A stretch of 64,000 bases of DNA, from contig NZ_SLWS01000002.1 in assembly GCF_004345645.1 (NCBI RefSeq), forward strand, positions 434,001 to 498,000, in the 5' to 3' direction. The notes under the pieces were generated by a model. The model saw only the letters and a program-made list of their open reading frames with translations, searched no databases and was not told the origin of the DNA. Each line of letters starts with the position of its first letter. Position 1 is the stretch's first letter. Shown in pieces: positions 59,683 through 64,000 of this stretch. The translations under genes and the position numbers were made by a program. This DNA comes from Actinocrispum wychmicini (GTDB lineage Bacteria > Actinomycetota > Actinomycetes > Mycobacteriales > Pseudonocardiaceae).

Positions 59683-60331
59683 GATCCACTCCCTGTGCCA
59701 TCCGCGACCAGCCGTGCCGGATCGCGAGCTCGGTCATCTCCGGGTCGTCGCCGACCACCACGGGATGCCCCACGAGCCGCAGCATCGGCAGGTCAGAGCC
59801 GTGATCGCCGTACGCGTAGGAAGCGCTGAGATCGATGTTCCGCGCGGCGGCCTCGGCCTGGATCGCCACGGCCTTGCGTTCGCCGATCATCGGACTGAAC
59901 AGGGTTCCGACGTAACGGCCGGCCACGGTCTCCGGGTGGGAACACAGCACGCCGTCCGCCCGAACGTGGTCGGCGATCGGCCGCAAGCACGGCGGGAACG
60001 AACCCGACACGAGCACCACCAAGTCGCCCGCCCGGCTGTGTTCACCAAGCGCGGCAAGCACTTCCGGGTCGAATGCGCACTCGGCACGGAACCATTCGGC
60101 TCCTCGCGTCATCACCTCGTCGACCGACCGCCTGGCGAACTGCCGGTAGAACCGGCGGTTCGCCTCCTCCCTGGACGCACCGGCCGCTTTGAACGCGCGC
60201 AGGTCGTCCATGGCGCGCTGGTAGTCGCTCAGCGGCCGGCCGCTCGCCAGCACGTCGTACCGGAGGAAGCTGAACATGCTCGTGAGCGTGACGAGTGTGT
60301 TGTCGACGTCGAAAAAGGCCGCCCGGTTCAT
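59672..60331 (-). CDS. HAD-family (HAD-IB-like) phosphatase
   Basis: A 219-aa hydrolase. The nucleophile motif FFDVDNTLV is at residues 6-14 (Asp8 nucleophile, Asp10 acid/base), motif II is VVLVSGSFPP, motif III has the Lys of GERKAVAI and motif IV is YGDHGSDLPML. This is the HAD-IB type related to SerB/CicA phosphatases. In an operon for a lactone-like signal such an enzyme could remove a phosphate from an intermediate; this is inference. ATG 60331 overlaps the ACP stop (ATGA). Confidence 0.9.
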   Translation of the reverse strand: MNRAAFFDVDNTLVTLTSMFSFLRYDVLASGRPLSDYQRAMDDLRAFKAAGASREEANRRFYRQFARRSVDEVMTRGAEWFRAECAFDPEVLAALGEHSRAGDLVVLVSGSFPPCLRPIADHVRADGVLCSHPETVAGRYVGTLFSPMIGERKAVAIQAEAAARNIDLSASYAYGDHGSDLPMLRLVGHPVVVGDDPEMTELAIRHGWSRMAQGVDRAS

Positions 60332-60582
60332 CCGGCGACATCCGATCGGGCTCGCCGCTCGTCGAGCAGCGCGGCGGCGCCGGCGACCGTGAGCTCCGGT
60401 GTCAGCACCCCTTCCTCGATCCGCACACCGAGTTGCTTCTCCAGTGCCAGGGACAGTTCCATCAGCGACAGTGAGTCCAGGTCCAGGCCGGAGAACTCGG
60501 CGTCGAGCGTGATCTCGTCCTCGGCCAACCGGCACTTGTCCACCAGGAACCGAACGATCCGCGTTGAGATGTCCGCTGCCAT
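60328..60582 (-). CDS. acyl carrier protein
   Basis: An 84-aa carrier protein with the phosphopantetheine attachment motif GLDLDSLSLMEL (Ser37), preceded by VDKCRLAEDEITLDAEF and followed by LEKQLGVRIEEGVL. It carries acyl groups for the KAS III encoded upstream. ATG 60582 has GGAGG 8 bases upstream; GTG 60591 is too close to that site. It is separate from the primary fatty-acid ACP because no other FAS II gene lies here. It ends inside the HAD gene start. Confidence 0.93.
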   Translation of the reverse strand: MAADISTRIVRFLVDKCRLAEDEITLDAEFSGLDLDSLSLMELSLALEKQLGVRIEEGVLTPELTVAGAAALLDERRARSDVAG

Positions 60583-60613
60583 GTCCTTCACCTCCGATTG
60601 TCGTGTACTGGGG

Positions 60614-61561
60614 TCAGCCGGCGATGACGTCCGGCCAGGTGAGCGTCGCCGCTCCCCAGGTGGCGCCGCCGCCGAACGCGGTGAGCAGGACCTTGTGCCC
60701 GGCCACCAGGTCGCCGTCCTTGGCCGCGTCGGCCATCGCCAGCGGAATGGACGCCGCCGCGGTGTTGCCGACCCGGTCGAGATTCACCACCGCGCGGTCC
60801 TCGGGGATGCCGAGTTGCTCGGACACCGCCTGCAGGATGCGCACGTTCGCCTGGTGCCCCACCAGCCGGTCCACGGTCTGGGCGGTCCAGCCGCTCTGGG
60901 CAAGCACGGTCCGCGACGACTCGGTCATCCGGCGGACGGCGTGCATGAACACCGGCTTGCCGTCCATCCGGAAGTACTTGTCGGGAACGGTGATCAGGTC
61001 CGCCAAGGCGCCGTCACTGCCGAGGTGGAATCCGCTCAGCGCACCCGGTTCGTCCTCATGTCCCCGGCGTAGGACGACCGCGCCGGCGCCATCGCCGAAG
61101 ATGACCGACGTCGTGCGGTCCGCGGGATCCAGGATCGTGCTGAACGTGTCCGCGCCGATGACCAACGCGCTTTCGGTATGCCCCAAGGCCAACGCCCCCG
61201 CTGCCGAGAACAGGGCGTAGATGAACCCCGTGCAGACCGCCGACACGTCGTAGGCGGGAACGTCGACGAGCCCGAGTTTGCTTGCCACCACAGGCGCGGT
61301 GCCGGGACACGGCCGGTCCGGCGTCGTGGTCGCCAGCACGACGAGGCCGACGTCGTCCACGCCCGCGCTCTGCATGGCGCGCTCGGCAGCCCCCACCGCG
61401 AGGTCGCTCGTCGAGCAGCCGGGCGGAGCCACGTACCGCTGCCTGATGCCGGTCCGGCTGACGATCCACTCGTCGGACGTGTCCAGGCGCTGGGCCAACA
61501 TCTCGTTGGTGACGAGCCGGTCCGGGACCACCGCTCCGATCCCGGCGACGACCGCCGTCAT
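60614..61561 (-). CDS. beta-ketoacyl-ACP synthase III (KAS III / FabH-like)
   Basis: A 315-aa thiolase-fold enzyme with the complete KAS III triad: Cys110 in YDVSAVCTGFIYAL, His236 in VGHQANVRIL and Asn266 in RVGNTAAASIP. It condenses an acyl-CoA or acyl-ACP starter with malonyl-ACP to a beta-ketoacyl-ACP. It lies beside its own ACP and an AvrD gene, so it probably supplies a beta-ketoacyl chain for a dedicated metabolite rather than primary fatty acids. ATG 61561 overlaps the stop of the ATPase gene (ATGA). Confidence 0.93.
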   Translation of the reverse strand: MTAVVAGIGAVVPDRLVTNEMLAQRLDTSDEWIVSRTGIRQRYVAPPGCSTSDLAVGAAERAMQSAGVDDVGLVVLATTTPDRPCPGTAPVVASKLGLVDVPAYDVSAVCTGFIYALFSAAGALALGHTESALVIGADTFSTILDPADRTTSVIFGDGAGAVVLRRGHEDEPGALSGFHLGSDGALADLITVPDKYFRMDGKPVFMHAVRRMTESSRTVLAQSGWTAQTVDRLVGHQANVRILQAVSEQLGIPEDRAVVNLDRVGNTAAASIPLAMADAAKDGDLVAGHKVLLTAFGGGATWGAATLTWPDVIAG

Positions 61562-62256
61562 CGCTGTGTCTCCAGCCGAAGGTCCTGACGCGCGTAGTCG
61601 TTCCGCGCGCGGGAGATGGCTTCGTCCGGGGTGAGCAGCATGGGCAGCCCGACGACTTCGACGATCCGCAGCAGCCGGTCGGGCAGCGAACCGCCCACGA
61701 TCTCGTACTCGACGCCCAGTTCCCGGAACGTGCCGAGCATCAGCTCGTCGCACTTGCGCCGGAAGTTGTCGTTCATCGGCCGGTGCCCGTCGTCCAGGAC
61801 CGGCAGTTCGTTGCGCAGGTGGACGAAGACGTCGTAGCCGCTGCCGACATGCTGTTTCACCGCGACGCCGAGTTGCTCGACCACGTCGTCAAAGAACCTC
61901 AGCTCGTCGGTCTTCGGCACGCTTTCGCCGTACCGCAGGTGCGCCGAGTCGCGGGGGCTGATCCCCATGCTGACCCGGAGCTTGGCGTAGATCCACTCCT
62001 GCAGCGACGACCCGTCCGAGACGAAGCCGCCGGGCAGCAGGCTCTCGTGCACACAGCGTTCGACGTGCCGGCGCACGACGAGCTGCAGGAACTCGGCGGC
62101 GGTGCACTGGTCCAGGGTCTTGCCGGGGACCGCCAGCGGAAGGATCTCCCGCATCGTCATCGCCATCGTCCGCGGCAGCCCCGTCAGGTGCGACAGGGCC
62201 ATCACGGTCAGTGTCTTGCCTGAGGAATAGGTGCCGGACACCGCGAGCTTGACCAC
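61558..62256 (-). CDS. AAA/NadR-like ATP-binding protein (232 aa)
   Basis: A 232-aa P-loop protein with Walker A GTYSSGKTLTVMAL (residues 7-20) and a lid-like arrangement (RTMAMTMREILPLAV, SSLQEWIYAKLRVSMG, YDVFVHLRNELPVLDDGHRPMNDNFRRKCDELM) resembling the NadR/Ttd14-type nucleoside/metabolite kinase AAA_28 family. It may phosphorylate a small substrate such as a sugar or polyol intermediate. GTG 62256 has AGGAGAG 6 bases upstream. It is conserved in position between AvrD and KAS III here, which is a reason to suspect a direct step in the pathway. Substrate unknown. Confidence 0.78.
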   Translation of the reverse strand: MVKLAVSGTYSSGKTLTVMALSHLTGLPRTMAMTMREILPLAVPGKTLDQCTAAEFLQLVVRRHVERCVHESLLPGGFVSDGSSLQEWIYAKLRVSMGISPRDSAHLRYGESVPKTDELRFFDDVVEQLGVAVKQHVGSGYDVFVHLRNELPVLDDGHRPMNDNFRRKCDELMLGTFRELGVEYEIVGGSLPDRLLRIVEVVGLPMLLTPDEAISRARNDYARQDLRLETQR

Positions 62257-62285
62257 GTGAATCTCTCCTGTCGTCGAATCCTTGA

Positions 62286-63266
62286 TCACGGCAACCGGTG
62301 GGCGACATCGCAGTCGAGCGACATCCCGGCGCAGGCGCCGAGAATCCGCGCGGTGCGCCAGACCGAGTCCCCCATCTCGACCAGCCCGGGGTCGGTGAGC
62401 CGAGTGTCGACGTCGCCAGGCCACGGGCGACGCGGATCGCTTGCCACGATGGACGTCTGCCGCATCCAGAGCGTGTCGCTCTCGCCCCGGCTCAGCCCGT
62501 CGGTCTCGTACAGCAGCACCTGGGCCAGCTGGAGGCTGGACACGAAACAGTCGATCATCGACAGCGACGGCTGGTACGCCGCCTCCATGCCCGTCATGGC
62601 GACGCCCGGCCCGGACTGGTCGACCTTCGCACTCGCCCGCATGTCCTTCTTGGACACAACGATCTCGCGCATCCCTTGGCCGCGTGCGATGAAGGCGGTG
62701 CCGTAGCAACGGCGTTCGTCCGACCCGAGGAGCTCCTCCGACAGGTCGAACCGGGTCTCGCCGGGCAGCGGCGACGCGGATCGGTGCTCGATCTCGCACC
62801 GGACCTTCATGGCACCCACTCGTGCGTCCACAATGGACACGGTCGCGCCGGGCAGCACGGGCTCGGTCGACGCGGCCCGCCAGGTGGCTCGCAGCGCCAG
62901 GTCGGAAAGGTCCTCCTGGGGTTGCGAACCGGCCCGCAACACGACCCGGCGCAGCCAGGCGTCGGCCCGCTGCCCCGCGTCCAACCCCAGGCCGGCGGCC
63001 AGGAAGAACTCGCCGAGCCGCGCGCCGAGCAGCACCCCGTCGATCGTGCTGAGGTGCGGGCGGAGCTCGCCACCGGACTTGGTCGACCACCCCTCCGGGT
63101 ACCGGATCGCCGCCGTGGCCTGGATCGTCCGTTGGCCGCCGTACTCCACGGTGACCGCCACGTCGTCGACGTCGTAACGGACCCGCTGGTAGCCGTGTCC
63201 GAAGAACCGGGTCTCGGCGGCTCCGAGGTAGTCGTCGATCGAGTCGAGCATGGTTTCGGTGCTCAC
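62286..63266 (-). CDS. avrD: AvrD-family protein (syringolide-type biosynthesis)
   Basis: A 326-aa protein matching the AvrD family known from Pseudomonas syringae, where AvrD is needed for production of syringolides, acyl-glycoside elicitors. Typical features are SIDDYLGAAETRFFGHGYQRV (start), LRPHLSTIDGVLLGARLGEFFL, LRAGSQPQEDL, RRCYGTAFI, and MEAAYQPSLSMIDCFVSSLQLAQVLLYE followed by DTLWMRQTSI. The two-lobed layout suggests a double hotdog fold. GTG 63266 overlaps the thioesterase stop (GTGA). It is probably the key condensing enzyme of this operon, joining a beta-ketoacyl unit to a small polyol; family knowledge supports this but it is not shown here. Confidence 0.88.
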   Translation of the reverse strand: MSTETMLDSIDDYLGAAETRFFGHGYQRVRYDVDDVAVTVEYGGQRTIQATAAIRYPEGWSTKSGGELRPHLSTIDGVLLGARLGEFFLAAGLGLDAGQRADAWLRRVVLRAGSQPQEDLSDLALRATWRAASTEPVLPGATVSIVDARVGAMKVRCEIEHRSASPLPGETRFDLSEELLGSDERRCYGTAFIARGQGMREIVVSKKDMRASAKVDQSGPGVAMTGMEAAYQPSLSMIDCFVSSLQLAQVLLYETDGLSRGESDTLWMRQTSIVASDPRRPWPGDVDTRLTDPGLVEMGDSVWRTARILGACAGMSLDCDVAHRLP

Positions 63267-63724
63267 GTCGCCCCCTGGTCGACCGGCGGCGTCGGGCGCC
63301 TGCTGACCACGCAGGTCAGCCTCGCGGTGCACGTTCGCCGGCCGAGGTCGTCGGTGATGATGATCTGGTAGGTGGCGGTCGACTGGGCCTCGTGCAGCGG
63401 TGTGCACGTCCCGGTGACCGTTCCGGCGGACACCCAACGGTGATGGGTGCAGGACAGTTCGAGTCCGGCCGCGTTCCCGTCCGGCCCGGCGTGCAGGAAG
63501 GCGGCAACCGACCCCAGTGTTTCGGCGAGCACGGCGTTCGCGCCGCCGTGCAGGATGCCGAACGGCTGCCGGTTTCCGTCGACCGGCATGGCACCGGTCA
63601 CCAGACCCGGCCGACAGGTGAGCACACGGATACCCATGCGCCGCACAAGCTGTTCCGCCCGAAAATCCGAATGTATTTCCACCGGCCCCAGAGTGGGTCC
63701 GGTCATCGTGAACTCAGTCGCCAT
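63263..63724 (-). CDS. hotdog-fold thioesterase (PaaI/MenI-like)
   Basis: A 153-aa hotdog protein with the PaaI-family helix PFGILHGGANAVLAETLGSVAAFLHAG (about residues 61-87) and the following GLELSCTHHRWVSAGTVTGTCTPLHEAQSTATYQI. The catalytic acidic residue (Glu of AETLGS) is present. It may release an acyl chain from the operon's ACP or CoA. It appears to be the first gene of the operon; the start (ATG 63724) lacks a clear Shine-Dalgarno, and ATG 63706 is an alternative. Confidence 0.85.
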   Translation of the reverse strand: MATEFTMTGPTLGPVEIHSDFRAEQLVRRMGIRVLTCRPGLVTGAMPVDGNRQPFGILHGGANAVLAETLGSVAAFLHAGPDGNAAGLELSCTHHRWVSAGTVTGTCTPLHEAQSTATYQIIITDDLGRRTCTARLTCVVSRRPTPPVDQGAT

Positions 63725-64000
63725 GACGACGACAGCGCAGATCGCACTTATTCCCCCTGATGAACGATTTCTCCCCGACCGCAAGTACACCCGCGGGACG
63801 GCGAAGGTCGCAAGCAATGGACCGGGCCTGGCACCAAGCTGCCAGCCGCGCACCAAGGGACGCCCCTTCGGGCGGGCGGTTAACCGGCCACCAGATCCGG
63901 GCGGAGTTCGCTACACTTATCTTTGAGCTGTCTCATGATAGCCGTCATCCCACACCGCTATCCAACCACGAAGATCACGATTTCCGGCAGGAGTACTGCG
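63725..64000. other. upstream region of the AvrD operon
   Basis: 276 bp to the window edge without a convincing gene. It should contain the promoter of the AvrD operon (minus strand) and perhaps of a gene beyond the window. GC content falls after about 63900. No clear palindrome or known operator was recognised. Confidence 0.5.

Noticed and set aside
60614..61561. Primary-metabolism FabH
   Set aside because: No fabD, fabF or malonyl-transferase gene is nearby; it is embedded with AvrD and a private ACP.
1..64000. tRNA/rRNA genes, insertion sequences, integrases or phage attachment sites
   Set aside because: None was recognised by eye; short tRNA-like structures could still be missed without a covariance-model search.

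Overview
The window is high-GC DNA with dense, mostly overlapping genes, many GTG starts, mycothiol-type (DinB/MDMPI) proteins and lanthipeptide, LuxR/LAL and MmyB-type regulators. This points to a filamentous actinomycete, probably of the Pseudonocardiales or a neighbouring order; the exact genus is not visible. There are no rRNA or tRNA genes, CRISPR arrays or transposases. The window looks like an accessory/specialised-metabolism arm of a chromosome.

Left part (1-23.6 kb). A tightly coupled minus-strand operon (alpha-oxoamine synthase, MFS exporter, methyltransferase, MMPL exporter) lies opposite a TetR gene and may make and export a small lipid-like metabolite. Next comes a hypoxia-type module: PPK2, a GAF-GAF histidine kinase, a truncated response regulator and a PNPOx-like protein, with two near-consensus DosR/DevR boxes. 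It is followed by a PaoABC-like molybdenum aldehyde oxidase with a divergent TetR and a perfect palindromic operator. Then comes a TetR-regulated block in which two promoters share the same operator/promoter sequence; it holds a histidine phosphatase, a long TetR, a 209-aa protein, a PPDK-like protein lacking its TIM barrel, and a DrrAB-type ABC exporter.

Middle part (23.6-43.5 kb). An XRE / ImmA-IrrE protease / MAB_1171c-like membrane-protein operon is divergent from a secreted-protein operon. The intergenic region carries a perfect palindrome and a second copy of its core 31 bp away. The secreted operon encodes a 166-aa exported protein, a 1157-aa ALF-repeat protein ending in a probable polymorphic toxin type 44 domain, and a trypsin-fold pseudoprotease with three C-terminal 'LDTR' beta modules. 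The same LDTR modules recur in two further secreted proteins (with an RCC1 propeller, and with Fn3 plus a TolB-like propeller). A membrane-anchored nSTAND-WD40 protein, a SDR/MmyB-regulator pair and a VOC protein lie between.

Right part (43.5-64 kb). There are two lanthipeptide systems: a class II LanM with a short one-cysteine candidate precursor, and a class III LanKC with a 43-aa precursor, an EpiD-like cysteine decarboxylase and an MFS exporter. A LAL regulator gene sits between them, and the same palindrome TGGGTG-N5-CACCCA precedes both systems. The class III precursor ends in Cys and carries two S-x2-S-x2-C motifs, so an aminovinyl-containing labionin/avionin-like product is predicted. 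A perfect 17-bp hairpin separates precursor and synthetase genes. An iron-box-controlled siderophore-interacting protein follows. The last 7.7 kb is a ten-gene minus-strand operon around an AvrD homologue with its own KAS III, ACP, hotdog thioesterase, NadR-like ATPase, HAD phosphatase, FAD monooxygenase and MFS exporter. It appears to be a small uncharacterised biosynthetic system related in principle to syringolide/butenolide-type signals.
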